Shown here: positions 7,143 to 16,745 of the stretch, in pieces
Layout of the letters: each line of letters starts with the position of its first letter
How positions within the stretch are numbered: the stretch's first letter is position 1
Source: an uncultured Eubacteriales bacterium
GTDB taxonomy: Bacteria; Bacillota; Clostridia; Oscillospirales; Acutalibacteraceae
Length of the DNA stretch: 60,119 nt
Assembly: GCA_934541115.1 (NCBI GenBank)
Contig: CAKTDF010000014.1
Span: 1-60,119, forward strand
Direction: 5' to 3'
The notes under the pieces: model-generated
Database searches by the model: none
Told to the model about the DNA's origin: nothing
What the model saw: the letters and a program-made list of their open reading frames with translations, nothing else
Position numbers and translations under genes: made by a program

Positions 7143-7622
7143 ATGAGCATTTTTGAACTGAAGCAAAAGCCGCTGCCGAAAATTCCGACGGAAATCGGCA
7201 GGTCGCTTTCCGACCCCAAAATCACGTTGACGGAATTTGAAAATAAGAACGCAATTTTGGGCGATTCTGCGCTAAAAAAGGAAGTCTGTTTTGGACGTTT
7301 TTCTGACGGCAGCTACCTTGTTTCAATGTACTGTCCGATGCCGGACATCACTGCCGAAATGATCGCTTGGTGGTTTTGGTGGCATCCACAGGCAAGGGAA
7401 CGCTATCAGGTTTGGTTTCCGGGTGCCCACTTTGGAATAGGTTATCCAAAACGCTGCGCGGAATACTTTGAGCAAAAAACGCCGCCTGCCAAAGAATTGA
7501 TTTTTAATTATCTAATAAAAATAACCGCTGATCCGTGCCGTGAACGCACAAAGTCAGCGGTATTTTTTACTTTGCGTTTAACAAATCCTTGTACTGATAA
7601 GCTCTTACATAATCGACAATAA
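7143..7622 (+). pseudogene. DAPG/phloretin hydrolase-family fragment, 3' deleted
   Basis: Residues from the ATG at 7143 to about 7495 (PKIPTEIGRSL..., MPDITAEMIAWWFWWHPQAR, RYQVWFPGAHFGIGY) match my memory of the N-terminal half of the DAPG-hydrolase/PhlG family, zinc enzymes that cleave C-C bonds of acylphloroglucinols. After about 7495 the frame runs through the GH16 terminator and into the convergent GH16 gene, so the C-terminal half, including much of the metal site, is gone. There is no good ribosome site before the ATG. It stands next to another decayed gene, so the stretch looks like a locus being lost by deletion. Confidence 0.65.
7524..7561 (-). terminator. Terminator of the GH16 gene
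   Basis: ACCGCTGA (7524-7531) pairs with TCAGCGGT (7554-7561); A/T-rich on both sides, so it may work in both directions. Confidence 0.7.
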
Positions 7623-8433
7623 ACTGCGCCTCATCCGCATTTTTGTCTCTGCTTGAGGGAACTCCGTTCTCGCCGTACATTTCAACGGAGAGAATGAGAT
7701 AAAGCGGATTTTGGCAAACACCGCCGAAATCGCTGCGTCCATACTCCATGCCGTTCAGATAGAAAATATATTCGTTCTCATTCCATTCTACCCCGTATGT
7801 GTTGAACTCCTCATAGGGATTTCCCTTGACATAGGTTCTCGAGACCTGTTTGGCTTTGTGTACCTCACCGTAGCCGTCATAGTGGAGATTGCAGTAAACG
7901 ACATTGTTGAACGGTATGCGTCCGTAATACGGGCTTTCCATTACATCGACCTCGGTGCCGTCCTGACCGGAGCCGTCGACATTGAACACATCCTCGTTCA
8001 TCATCCAAAATGCGCTCCAGATGTCCGCGCCCTTGGGGAGAATGCAGCGAACCTCAAAATAGCCGAATTTCTGCCGAAAACCCGTCTCGCGCGAGGATGT
8101 GTCGAGCCCCGCCGTGTACCACCCGGCGCCAGTTCCGCCCATGCCCTCATCGAGATATTTCAAGGGGATAACAAGATTGCCGTTTCCTGTGTAGGCCATG
8201 TAATTGTTCCAGTAAGAGCCGTGGCGGACGGATGAGGTTTTGCCGTATGTGTAATGACCGACCCAAAGACTGCGGTCGAGTTCACCGTCGAATTCCTCTT
8301 CAAACGTCATCTCGAATTTCGACATATCGACGGTTTTGTACGGATTCGGGAAAGTAGGATTTTTCACTCCCAAAGCGAGGATGGAGAAAATATACAGGAG
8401 CAACGAAAAAATCTTCACAAAAACATTTTGCAT
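7567..8433 (-). CDS. Secreted glycoside hydrolase family 16 (beta-glucanase type)
   Basis: A 288-residue protein. A hydrophobic N-terminal segment (3-23) acts as signal or anchor. The catalytic GH16 motif ExDxxE is present as E161-V-D163-V-M-E166; E161 is the expected nucleophile and E166 the acid/base. Flanking signatures are FGYFEVRCILPKG, AFWMMNEDVF and the final VDYVRAYQ strand. The length equals one catalytic domain with no carbohydrate-binding module. The family cuts beta-1,3/1,4-glucans, lichenan, xyloglucan or galactans; the substrate cannot be fixed here. The ribosome site is GAGAGG, and the promoter lies about 145 bases upstream. Confidence 0.9.
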   Translation of the reverse strand: MQNVFVKIFSLLLYIFSILALGVKNPTFPNPYKTVDMSKFEMTFEEEFDGELDRSLWVGHYTYGKTSSVRHGSYWNNYMAYTGNGNLVIPLKYLDEGMGGTGAGWYTAGLDTSSRETGFRQKFGYFEVRCILPKGADIWSAFWMMNEDVFNVDGSGQDGTEVDVMESPYYGRIPFNNVVYCNLHYDGYGEVHKAKQVSRTYVKGNPYEEFNTYGVEWNENEYIFYLNGMEYGRSDFGGVCQNPLYLILSVEMYGENGVPSSRDKNADEAQFIVDYVRAYQYKDLLNAK

Positions 8434-8576
8434 TATAAGTTTACCTCTCTTTCTTGTTTTTTATTTGAAGGTTTTTACCTCATCCGAACCTGTAAAAGCT
8501 CAAAAGCTCTCTTGAAAACCTGACTGTTTTGCTTCCGTATAGAATCTTTTTATATAGACGGAATTATTCCGATTTA

Positions 8577-8605
8577 AGTGTAGCAAAAAGCTTTCGGCTT
8601 TTCAA
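8577..8605 (-). promoter_or_regulatory. Promoter of the GH16 gene
   Basis: Minus strand: TTGAAA (8605-8600), 17-base spacer, TACACT (8582-8577). The 13-base palindrome CGGAATTATTCCG (8559-8571) lies just after the expected transcript start and could be an operator. The rest of the 8434-8855 gap shows no gene I can support. Confidence 0.55.
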
Positions 8606-8855
8606 GCTTTTCAGTTATTATATCGCTTGAAGGCACGGAATACTGAGCGTCGGTGCCATGCTTTGGCAAACAAGGTCTACTCTTGTGTTATAATCCATAT
8701 TAAAATATTACACTATGTCGACCGCTATGTCAAGGGTCTGTTGCATAATATCACACAAGAAATATACGCTCGCTGTTTTATATATTTAGTACAAAAATAT
8801 ATTTACACATCGCCATTATATATGATACTATATACTAAAAACGGAGGTGCTGATT

Positions 8856-9110
8856 TTGCCTACAATCAACAGAAGAGTTCTTTCCAATTTAATTGAGCTG
8901 ATTAAGCCTTATATAAGCGAAAGCGTTGTCAGCCTTGACAACTGGAGAATAAGGCGCGGAAAATACGACGGCGAGGGCAAGTTCACCGTATATCCCGGCG
9001 AGGAGGATTTCAAGTTTTTTCTTGCACCATGCGCAATTCTTCAGTGCATCTGCATTCTTGCATACATCTTTGTATATTTTCTCAGCAAGGAGAAATATAA
9101 GAATCAATAA
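8856..9110 (+). CDS. Small single-pass membrane protein, unknown
   Basis: The TTG at 8856 is the likely start: GGAGG lies at 8843-8847, eight bases before it. The 84-residue product has an amphipathic N-terminal half (INRRVLSNLIELIKPYIS), a polar stretch with a GKYDGEGKFTVYPGEEDF hairpin-like sequence, and one transmembrane helix near residues 59-78 ending KEKYKNQ. I do not recognise the family. It is monocistronic, with a hairpin terminator at 9126-9155. Confidence 0.65.
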   Translation: MPTINRRVLSNLIELIKPYISESVVSLDNWRIRRGKYDGEGKFTVYPGEEDFKFFLAPCAILQCICILAYIFVYFLSKEKYKNQ

Positions 9111-9125
9111 AAAACAAGCTGCTTT

Positions 9126-9161
9126 GGACTGCTCCGGATATTTTCGGAACAGTCCGTTTTT
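9126..9161 (+). terminator. Terminator after the small membrane protein gene
   Basis: GGACTG...CCG at 9126-9136 pairs with CGG...CAGTCC ending at 9155, then a GTTTTTG tail. Confidence 0.75.
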
Positions 9162-9197
9162 GTAATTGGGCAGTGGGCGGAATAATTCTGTTCACTG

Positions 9198-9226
9198 TTG
9201 ACAATTTTCTTTTGAACGTGTAAACT
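9198..9226 (+). promoter_or_regulatory. Promoter of the GH31 gene
   Basis: TTGACA (9198-9203), 17-base spacer, TAAACT (9221-9226). Confidence 0.75.
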
Positions 9227-9260
9227 GTTTTTGTAAGTTTTTTTCAAAGGAGAGAAGGAA

Positions 9261-12200
9261 ATGAAAAGAATACTCACACTTGTTTGGTCGGCGTTTTCGC
9301 TGATTGCCGCCATTTTCGGTCTGAAGTGGGCAACGCCTTATGATCCCTCAACATATGAGAGCATGACAGATATGCCGTCGTATGTTGTTGTCGGAGAAAT
9401 GCGCGTTGAACTGCTCAGCGATACGCTCGTCAGAATTGAGCAAAAAGGGCCGCGCGGTTTTGAAAACCGTCCGTCATTTACGGTTCAAAAACGTACCGGT
9501 TGGGACAAGGTTGATTTTTCTCAAAAGGCGCAGGACGGAAAGGTTTTTATTCAGACAAAGGAATACACGGTCTGTCTGCCGGAGAATGCCGCCTCGCCCG
9601 AGGACGCATTTGTGGCTGACAAAGACGGAAGAGTTCTTTGGAGGTTTGAAACCGAAACCGACGCAAGCATGTATCTGCCCTCACCGTCAGATGAGCTTTC
9701 GTGTTGGTATTTTTCAGATAATCCGCGCGTCATTCCGTCCGAGGATAAGTACACCGTCAGCAGACTTTGGTATAATCTCAACGGATGGGATCTGACCAAC
9801 AAGGCGTCGGATATCTTTGTTTTCATGCCTCAGGGCAGTTATGAAAGGTTCACAAGCGACTTTGTTGACCTGACAGGCAGAAGCGAGCTTATTACACTCA
9901 ACCTGCTCGGATATTGGGATTCGCGCTACTATCAGTACACAGCCGAAAGCGCAATGAAACAGATCGAGGATTATGAAAGCCGCGGTTATCCGCTTGATGT
10001 TCTTGTTATTGACACGGACTGGAGAACCTCTGTTGGCGGAACGGGCTACACGGTCAACACAAAGCTGTTTCCGAACATGAAAAAGTTCCTCTCTCAAGTG
10101 CATGAAAAGGGAGTTTCTGTTGTTTTCAACGACCACCCGGAGCCCACTGCGGGCACAAAGAATCTGCTTGACAGAACCGAGGTCACATATCGTAACCTGA
10201 ACCTCAAACGTATCTTAAACAAAGGACTTGACTATTGGTGGTACGATCGCAACTGGTGGACGGGTCTCAAGCCGGTTGACGAGGATCTTTCGATCTATAC
10301 CTCCGGAATGTATGCCTATCAGTCAATTACAGAGGATTTTTATAACAGCAAGGCAAAAAAAGGCGAGGACGCACGCCGCGCGCTTATTATGGCAAACGTT
10401 GACGGAATCAATAACGGCACGCTGAGCTATCCTTCGGAGCTTGCCGCTCACCGCTATACACTTCAGTGGACGGGCGATATCGGAACCTCATCGGAAAGCC
10501 TTGAACAGGAGATTTTCAACATGATCTACGGCGGCAGTGAAATGGGTCTGCCGTATCTCAGCTCGGATCTCGGCGGTCACACGAGCGAGGTCACAAAGGA
10601 TATGTATATTCGCTGGATCCAGTACGGAGCGCTTTCTCCCATCTGCCGCGTACATTGCACAAAGCCGTATTCGCGTATGCCTTGGCTTTACGGAAAAACG
10701 GCTGAGAAAGTCACTCACGAGTATGTCAATCTGAGATACCGTCTTCTTCCCGTATATTACTCTCTTGCGCATGAAAACTATGAAACCGGACTGCCGCTTA
10801 TCCGTCGTCTTGATGTGAAGTATCCGCAATATGCGGAGTCTGACAGAAACGATGAATATCTGCTTTCTGACAGTATTCTTGTTGCCCCGCTTTCACAGGG
10901 CGTTCCCAAAACAGATGACTATACTTTCACTTGTGACGGAAAAGAGGGACTTAAAGCGGAATACTTTTCAAACGATAAGCTTGAGGGCGAACCGGAAATT
11001 GTTAAGTATGACAAAAAAATTGACTTTGACTGGGGTCTCGGCGCTCCGTCCGGTCTGAGCGTTTCGGATTATTTCAGCGTACGCTGGACGGGCAAACTCA
11101 CCGTTGGAGAAAAACCGATATTCTTCACCGCATATTCGGATGACGGAATCAAAATGTGGATCGACGGAAAGCTTGTTGTTGACGGCTGGAACACATATAA
11201 CAAAACGTTCAAAACCGATTTTCTTGCAGTAGGCTCGGTTCACGACGTAAAGATTGAGTACTTTGACGGAAATGAACATGCCCATGTATATGTTACCGCG
11301 TACAGTGAGGGCAAGGTGACCCGCGACGTATTCCTCCCGGACGGAAAGTGGATTGACGTTTGGACAGGCGAAAGCTACGTCGGACCGACAACAATCACCG
11401 TTTCTCATTCGCTTGAAACCTCTCCGGTCTTTGTGCGTGCAGGTTCTGTTCTGACTCTTGCGGACAACATGAAGAACACGAATGAAAAGGACTGGAGTCA
11501 CCTCACTCTTGAGGTTTTCCCGAGCGTTGACAATGATGGCAAAGCAACTCTTTATGAAGATGATGTAACTACGGTCGCATACAAAAAAGGCGAATACAGA
11601 ACAACCGACATCACGCTCTCCGGAGGCGGAACACAAACGCTGAAAATCGCTCCGGCAAAAGGCAGCTTTGACGGTCCGCGTGCATTTGAAAGCAGGAGCT
11701 ATACCGTTCGTGTTCATCAGAGGGAAGACTGGGGCAAGCTGAAAAGCGTTAAGCTCGGCGGAAAAGAAGTTGACTTTAAAACTCTTGAACAGGACAAAAA
11801 CGCAGATGTGCTTTCAATCGTGGGTTCTGCGAGGGACGCAGATGTTTATGAAATTGAATTCACCGCAAAAGCAGATGAAGAAAGCGTTCTTGAATTTGAA
11901 TTTGATTCTGTTCTGCCCGATGGCAGAAACGAGAGCTATGACAGCAGCTGCGCCCGGCTGAACCTCACGGTGAACAAGCTGCAAAAGGAAAACGCGTCTT
12001 TCAAAATCAGCGAGGATTCAAGAGATTACATTCTCTATGGGCTCAACTGGGAATTTGAAACGGCAAAGAAAAACGGTACTCTTGTTTCCGATATCACCTG
12101 CCGCGGAAAAGAAGACCTGTTTGACGATAATTATACAATTACATGGAAAGACAATGACGGAAAAGAAAAATCCACCACCTGCGGCGTTGTTTCATATCAG

Positions 12201-12449
12201 GATTTTAAAACGACGCTCAAATCTGACGGAAACGGCAGGTTCAGGCTTTATCTCGGCGGCTATTGTTCAATCGGCAAGCTGACAGTCCGCGACAGGAGCG
12301 GAATAGTCAGAACCGAAACATTCGGGGACATGGACAGCAATTATTACCGTGAAGTAATAATTGACGCTGACGGAGAAAGCGAGCTTGAGGTCACTTATTC
12401 ACTGCTTTGCGGAACCAATATTACCGCAGCTGCCTGTGTGGCAGAGTAA
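9261..12449 (+). CDS. Secreted GH31 alpha-glycosidase with PA14 domain
   Basis: A 1062-residue protein with GGAGAG before the ATG. An N-terminal hydrophobic segment (~4-25) is followed by the GH31 N-terminal beta-sandwich and a TIM barrel. The probable nucleophile is D329 in WWYDRNWW and the acid/base D406 in WTGDIG; LSSDLGGH and the RYRLLPVYYSLAHE helix are also typical. A PA14 domain (~564-683, GLKAEYFSNDKLEG ... DGIKMWIDGKLVVDGW) interrupts the C-terminal sandwiches, probably for sugar binding. DUF5110-like strands (LEVFPSVDNDGKATLYEDD) and a unique C-terminal beta region follow. The family acts on alpha-glucosides or alpha-xylosides. With GH16 next door it suggests extracellular polysaccharide attack, though no sugar transporter is linked. 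Confidence 0.92.
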   Translation: MKRILTLVWSAFSLIAAIFGLKWATPYDPSTYESMTDMPSYVVVGEMRVELLSDTLVRIEQKGPRGFENRPSFTVQKRTGWDKVDFSQKAQDGKVFIQTKEYTVCLPENAASPEDAFVADKDGRVLWRFETETDASMYLPSPSDELSCWYFSDNPRVIPSEDKYTVSRLWYNLNGWDLTNKASDIFVFMPQGSYERFTSDFVDLTGRSELITLNLLGYWDSRYYQYTAESAMKQIEDYESRGYPLDVLVIDTDWRTSVGGTGYTVNTKLFPNMKKFLSQVHEKGVSVVFNDHPEPTAGTKNLLDRTEVTYRNLNLKRILNKGLDYWWYDRNWWTGLKPVDEDLSIYTSGMYAYQSITEDFYNSKAKKGEDARRALIMANVDGINNGTLSYPSELAAHRYTLQWTGDIGTSSESLEQEIFNMIYGGSEMGLPYLSSDLGGHTSEVTKDMYIRWIQYGALSPICRVHCTKPYSRMPWLYGKTAEKVTHEYVNLRYRLLPVYYSLAHENYETGLPLIRRLDVKYPQYAESDRNDEYLLSDSILVAPLSQGVPKTDDYTFTCDGKEGLKAEYFSNDKLEGEPEIVKYDKKIDFDWGLGAPSGLSVSDYFSVRWTGKLTVGEKPIFFTAYSDDGIKMWIDGKLVVDGWNTYNKTFKTDFLAVGSVHDVKIEYFDGNEHAHVYVTAYSEGKVTRDVFLPDGKWIDVWTGESYVGPTTITVSHSLETSPVFVRAGSVLTLADNMKNTNEKDWSHLTLEVFPSVDNDGKATLYEDDVTTVAYKKGEYRTTDITLSGGGTQTLKIAPAKGSFDGPRAFESRSYTVRVHQREDWGKLKSVKLGGKEVDFKTLEQDKNADVLSIVGSARDADVYEIEFTAKADEESVLEFEFDSVLPDGRNESYDSSCARLNLTVNKLQKENASFKISEDSRDYILYGLNWEFETAKKNGTLVSDITCRGKEDLFDDNYTITWKDNDGKEKSTTCGVVSYQDFKTTLKSDGNGRFRLYLGGYCSIGKLTVRDRSGIVRTETFGDMDSNYYREVIIDADGESELEVTYSLLCGTNITAAACVAE

Positions 12450-12476
12450 AATAATAAATAAACAGACTGCTTTGTG

Positions 12477-12514
12477 TGGCTCGGCAAAGGAAAAATCCTT
12501 TGCCGAGCCATTTG
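12477..12514 (+). terminator. Terminator of the GH31 gene
   Basis: TGGCTCGGCAAAGGA (12477-12491) pairs perfectly with 12496-12510, then TTTG. Confidence 0.8.
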
Positions 12515-12615
12515 TTCAGCGGCTTTTTTTACCGTTTGCAAAGATTAAATGCCACAGCTTTGTAACAGAACTCACACACAATAGCAATAGAATTGTCACA
12601 GCTTTATTTGACTGC

Positions 12616-12644
12616 TTGAAAAAGCTTGACTTGAATGATATAAT
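12616..12644 (+). promoter_or_regulatory. Promoter of the first LRR gene
   Basis: TTGAAA (12616-12621), 17-base spacer, TATAAT (12639-12644); a leader of about 105 bases follows. Confidence 0.8.
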
Positions 12645-12757
12645 CGGGCTGTAATCGGAAAATGACTGCGAGTCAATTGATGAGCACGCTCTCAATCAGT
12701 CGGCAGTCGGAAAAACGGTTATATAAATCTTTCTTGTTATCAAAAGGAGTAATTAGT

Positions 12758-15700
12758 ATGGCTAAAACAAAACTGCAACGATTCACGGCAGTTCTCATGG
12801 CCGTCCTTATGGCAGTTACGGCTGCTCCCCTTGCGGGATTTGTCGGCATTGAACTTCCGTCGTGGAATCTTTCTGCCAAGGCTGCGAAAAGCGGCGATTT
12901 GACCTATAGGGTTGCAAGCAAAAAAGCATACGTAACCGGAACCTCCGGCAATGTTTCCGGCAAAGCGGTTACGATTCCGTCAAAGCTCGGCGGCTATCCG
13001 GTCGTTGGTATTGATGACGGTGCTTTCGCTTATAAAAGCATCACGGGCATAACGATTCCAAACACTGTTCAGACAATTGGCAACAGCTCTTTTGGAAATA
13101 CAAGCATTGAAACTCTTGTTATTCCGGACAGTGTAACTTCAATCGGCAGGAACGCTTTCGGTTTTTGTTCGCTGCTCAAAAGCGTAAAGCTGTCGGCAAA
13201 ATTGAAAAAGCTTGATGAGTTTGCTTTCTACTATACGGCGCTTGAAAGCATTTCTATTCCCAAGACGCTCACCGAACTTCCCGGCAGCGTTTTCTTCGGC
13301 TGCTCAAAGCTTAAAAAAGTTACGCTTCCCTCAACTCTTAAAAGCATAGGCGACTATGCATTCGGCTCGTGCTCGAGTCTTCAGAGCATCACGATTCCGA
13401 ACGGTGTTACCACAATCGGCGAGCAGGCTTTCCGCGAGTGTAAAGCGCTCAAGAGCATCAAGCTGCCCAACAGCGTTAAAAAGCTCGGCAAATTTGCATT
13501 CCGCGCCTGCACCTCGCTTGAGAGCGTAACACTTTCAAGCAATATTAAAACACTCGGCGAGGCAACGTTCAAGGAGTGCGAAAAGCTTAAATCAATCACT
13601 CTTCCCGAGGGTGTTACCACAATCGGCGTTTCTGTTTTCAAGGACTGCAAGGCTCTTTCAAGCATCGCTTTGCCGAAGAGTCTGACAAGTCTCAACGAAA
13701 ACGCTTTCATCGGCTGCGGCGCACTCAAAAAATTCACGGTCGCAAGCGGCAACAAAAAGTATGCCGCCGCGGACGGTCTGCTTTTGAGCGCGGACAAAAC
13801 GAAAATCATTCTCTATCCGGCAGGAAAGGGCAAATCCTACACTGTTAAGGAGGGAATCAAGTCATTCGGCAATTATGCATTCAGAGATTGCACAACGATT
13901 GAAGAAATCAAGCTCCCGAAGAGCATGAAGGTTGTTACCGCATATTCGTTCAGCGGCTGCACAAACCTCAAAAAGGTTGAAATGAAAAGCAATGTTGCCG
14001 AAATCGGCGACTATGCATTCAGAGATTGCTCGTCTCTTGGCAGTGTTGTCATTCCGTCAAAGGTTACAAAGATCGGTAAAAGCGCCTTTGAGGGCTGCAC
14101 AGCGCTCATTTCAATAACAATTCCGAAAAAAGTAACCGAGATTGGAAACAACGCATTCAGAAGATGCGCCGCTTTGAAAGAAGTGACCGTTCCCAATAAC
14201 GTTAAAACGATCGGTACCGGTCTGTTTTCATACTGCTCGTCGCTCACAAAGGCGACTCTTCCGAGCGGACTCACCACACTGCCGAAAAGAACGTTTGATT
14301 CCTGTCCGGCGCTTACCGAATTTACGGTTCCGTCAAAGGTCACAGACATTGGCAACAATGCGTTCACCGGTTGCGTTGCTCTTGAGAATATAACAATTCC
14401 GGAGGGCGTGCTCAGAATCGGTAATGATTCATTCTCCGGCGCAAAGAACCTCAAAGCCGTTGAACTCCCGTCCACCGTCACAAGAATAGGCTCAATGGCG
14501 TTCCATGGAACCGGTTTGACAAGCTTTACAATGCCGGACAGCGTTACAAGCGTTGGCGGAAATGCCTTTGCTGCCTGCGAGAGTCTGAAAGAGGTTACGC
14601 TTTCAAAATCTCTTGACATGATAATCAGCAGAACCTTTATCGGCTGCACTGCCCTTGAAAAAATCAACATTCCGGAGGGTGTGACAAAAATCAACACCTC
14701 TGCGTTTGAGGAATGCACTTCTCTGAAAGAAATCAACATTCCCGCAAGTGTATATCAAATCAGCGGCTACGCATTCAAAAAATGTAACAGCCTTGAACGT
14801 ATAACCGGCTGCGAGGGACTCACCGCCGTTATTGATTACGCTTTCTCCGGCTGCCCGAATCTTTCTGAGTTTGCTTTCACAGATAAGCTCACCAAGATTG
14901 GACGCGAGGCCTTTAATTCCTGCAATTTTACTGCTGTTTCAATTCCGTCAAGTGTAACGGAAATCGGCGCAAGAGCTTTCTATGACAACAAAAACCTTTC
15001 TGAGATCACTCTGCCGGAGGGCTTTTACGGACTTGGCAACGAGGTCTTCTCAAAAACTGCATTCTTTGAAAACGCGTTGAAAGAATCCTCTGTCGTATAC
15101 TACAATGATATTCTTCTCGGCACTGCCGAGACTGTTTCCGGCGACATTGAAGTCAAGGACGGCACGACCCATATCACTCCGTATGCTTTTAGCGGACGCA
15201 ATGAACTCAAGAGCGTAAAGCTTCCCGACAGCGTTACCGACATCGGCAGCAGTGCCTTTGCCTCCTGCTCGGGACTTGAGAGCATAGAGCTCGGCAAGGG
15301 CGTTGCAACGATCGGCGATTATGCATTTTCAGACTGCACAGCCCTTAAAACGCTTGTGTTCCCCGACGGCTTGACGAGTATTGCTCCGTATGCTTTTGAA
15401 AATTGCTCAGGCATTGAAAGCATCGATTTCGGCAAAGGACTCAAAACGATCGACAGATACGCTTTCCAAAACTGTTCAAAGCTTGCCGAGGTTGAGCTTC
15501 CCGCAACGGTTGAATCCGTTGCAGACGGCGCGTTCGTCAACTGCTCAAAGATTGAAAAAATTTCTGTTCCCGACAGCGTCGGAGATATCAGCAGATACTC
15601 GTTCTCCGGCACAAAGTTCTTCAAGGATAAAGCAAACCGGAAGAATAAGGTCCTTTATATAGGAAATATTCTTCTCGCTGTTGATTCCGGTCTCAGCGGA

Positions 15701-16534
15701 GAGTATACCATTGACAAAAAGACAAAGAATATCGCTTCAAGCGCGTTCTATGATTGCGGCGTAACCAAAATTACGGTTCCGCAGGGTGTTGAAAGAATAG
15801 GCGGCAGTGCTTTTTCAGACTGCTACAAGCTGAAAGTCATCGTTATTCCTTCATCGGTAAAGAACATAGGAGAAGAATTCTTTGTGCTCGGCAATCAAGG
15901 TCAGAGTGAGTACAGAAAGAAAGTTACGGTTTATTGCAAAAAAGGCACTGCGGCTGAAAAATATGTCAAAGCCAACGGCTATAACTACGCTGTCACCGAC
16001 GACACCGTAAAGAACATTACCGCAACTCAGACCACAACGCAGATCACTCTCAAGTGGAGCAAGATCAGCAACGCCTCTCAGTATATCGTATATCTTTATA
16101 ACTCAAAAACAAAGAAATACGATAAAAAGGCTACGGTCAAGACCAACAGCGCAACCATTAAGGGTCTCAAAGCGGGTACTACCTATAAGTTCCGCATTGC
16201 CGCCAAGGATTCAGGCGGCGTAAAGCTTTGCGCAACAACTGATTTTTCGGCGGCAACAAAGACGGCCGCTCCCACTGTGACCGGCGTTTCCGCAGGCAAA
16301 AAGCAAGCAACGGTCAAGTGGAAAAAGACCACGGGCGCAACGAGCTACACCGTTTACTATGCTCTCGGCAACGGAAAATTCAAAGCTGCCGGAACAACGG
16401 ACAAAACTTCGTTCACCGTCAAAAAGCTCACGAGCAAAAAGACCTATCGTTTCAAGGTTCTTGCAAACAAAAAGGTGGGCAAGGTTACCGTTAAGTCATC
16501 TTACAGCAAGACATACAGCTGCAAAATTAAATAA
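12758..16534 (+). CDS. Secreted BspA-like leucine-rich-repeat protein with two FN3 domains
   Basis: The ATG at 12758 follows AAAGGAG; 1258 residues. The signal peptide (RFTAVLMAVLMAVTAAPLAG) ends near residue 30. Residues ~40-1080 are about forty BspA/TpLRR-type (LRR_5) repeats of about 23 residues with the pattern ITIPxxVTxIGxxAFxxCxxL. Two fibronectin type III domains follow (~1083-1170 and ~1172-1258), ending YSKTYSCKIK. There is no LPXTG signal or transmembrane anchor, so it is probably released or held non-covalently. Such proteins bind host or bacterial surfaces in known examples. It is the upstream member of a tandem duplication with the next gene and has its own promoter and terminator. 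Confidence 0.92.
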   Translation: MAKTKLQRFTAVLMAVLMAVTAAPLAGFVGIELPSWNLSAKAAKSGDLTYRVASKKAYVTGTSGNVSGKAVTIPSKLGGYPVVGIDDGAFAYKSITGITIPNTVQTIGNSSFGNTSIETLVIPDSVTSIGRNAFGFCSLLKSVKLSAKLKKLDEFAFYYTALESISIPKTLTELPGSVFFGCSKLKKVTLPSTLKSIGDYAFGSCSSLQSITIPNGVTTIGEQAFRECKALKSIKLPNSVKKLGKFAFRACTSLESVTLSSNIKTLGEATFKECEKLKSITLPEGVTTIGVSVFKDCKALSSIALPKSLTSLNENAFIGCGALKKFTVASGNKKYAAADGLLLSADKTKIILYPAGKGKSYTVKEGIKSFGNYAFRDCTTIEEIKLPKSMKVVTAYSFSGCTNLKKVEMKSNVAEIGDYAFRDCSSLGSVVIPSKVTKIGKSAFEGCTALISITIPKKVTEIGNNAFRRCAALKEVTVPNNVKTIGTGLFSYCSSLTKATLPSGLTTLPKRTFDSCPALTEFTVPSKVTDIGNNAFTGCVALENITIPEGVLRIGNDSFSGAKNLKAVELPSTVTRIGSMAFHGTGLTSFTMPDSVTSVGGNAFAACESLKEVTLSKSLDMIISRTFIGCTALEKINIPEGVTKINTSAFEECTSLKEINIPASVYQISGYAFKKCNSLERITGCEGLTAVIDYAFSGCPNLSEFAFTDKLTKIGREAFNSCNFTAVSIPSSVTEIGARAFYDNKNLSEITLPEGFYGLGNEVFSKTAFFENALKESSVVYYNDILLGTAETVSGDIEVKDGTTHITPYAFSGRNELKSVKLPDSVTDIGSSAFASCSGLESIELGKGVATIGDYAFSDCTALKTLVFPDGLTSIAPYAFENCSGIESIDFGKGLKTIDRYAFQNCSKLAEVELPATVESVADGAFVNCSKIEKISVPDSVGDISRYSFSGTKFFKDKANRKNKVLYIGNILLAVDSGLSGEYTIDKKTKNIASSAFYDCGVTKITVPQGVERIGGSAFSDCYKLKVIVIPSSVKNIGEEFFVLGNQGQSEYRKKVTVYCKKGTAAEKYVKANGYNYAVTDDTVKNITATQTTTQITLKWSKISNASQYIVYLYNSKTKKYDKKATVKTNSATIKGLKAGTTYKFRIAAKDSGGVKLCATTDFSAATKTAAPTVTGVSAGKKQATVKWKKTTGATSYTVYYALGNGKFKAAGTTDKTSFTVKKLTSKKTYRFKVLANKKVGKVTVKSSYSKTYSCKIK

Positions 16535-16549
16535 CAAAACGATTGTCAA

Positions 16550-16581
16550 AATACTGCCGCATTCAGCGGCAGTATTTTTTG
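16550..16581 (+). terminator. Terminator of the first LRR gene
   Basis: AATACTGCCGC (16550-16560) pairs with GCGGCAGTATT (16566-16576), then TTTTT. Confidence 0.85.
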
Positions 16582-16657
16582 TGCAAATATATAACAGGAT
16601 TTTGTAATAAAAGTAACACAAAACGGTAATATAAGTGTAATATTTTTCCGATTGGGG

Positions 16658-16686
16658 TTGAAACGTTTTTTGCTCAATGATATACT
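16658..16686 (+). promoter_or_regulatory. Promoter of the second LRR gene
   Basis: TTGAAA (16658-16663), 17-base spacer, TATACT (16681-16686). Confidence 0.75.
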
Positions 16687-16745
16687 CAAATTGTAAATAT
16701 AAGGAACCGAAAATTCCTTGTTTATGCATGAAAGGAGATATATCT

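Noticed and set aside
7496..7622. Novel C-terminal domain on the DAPG-hydrolase-like protein.
   Set aside because: This part runs through the GH16 terminator and the end of the convergent GH16 gene, so it is not selected coding sequence.
12673..15624. Long minus-strand ORFs inside the LRR genes.
   Set aside because: They are antisense shadows of the regular repeats, with no ribosome sites.
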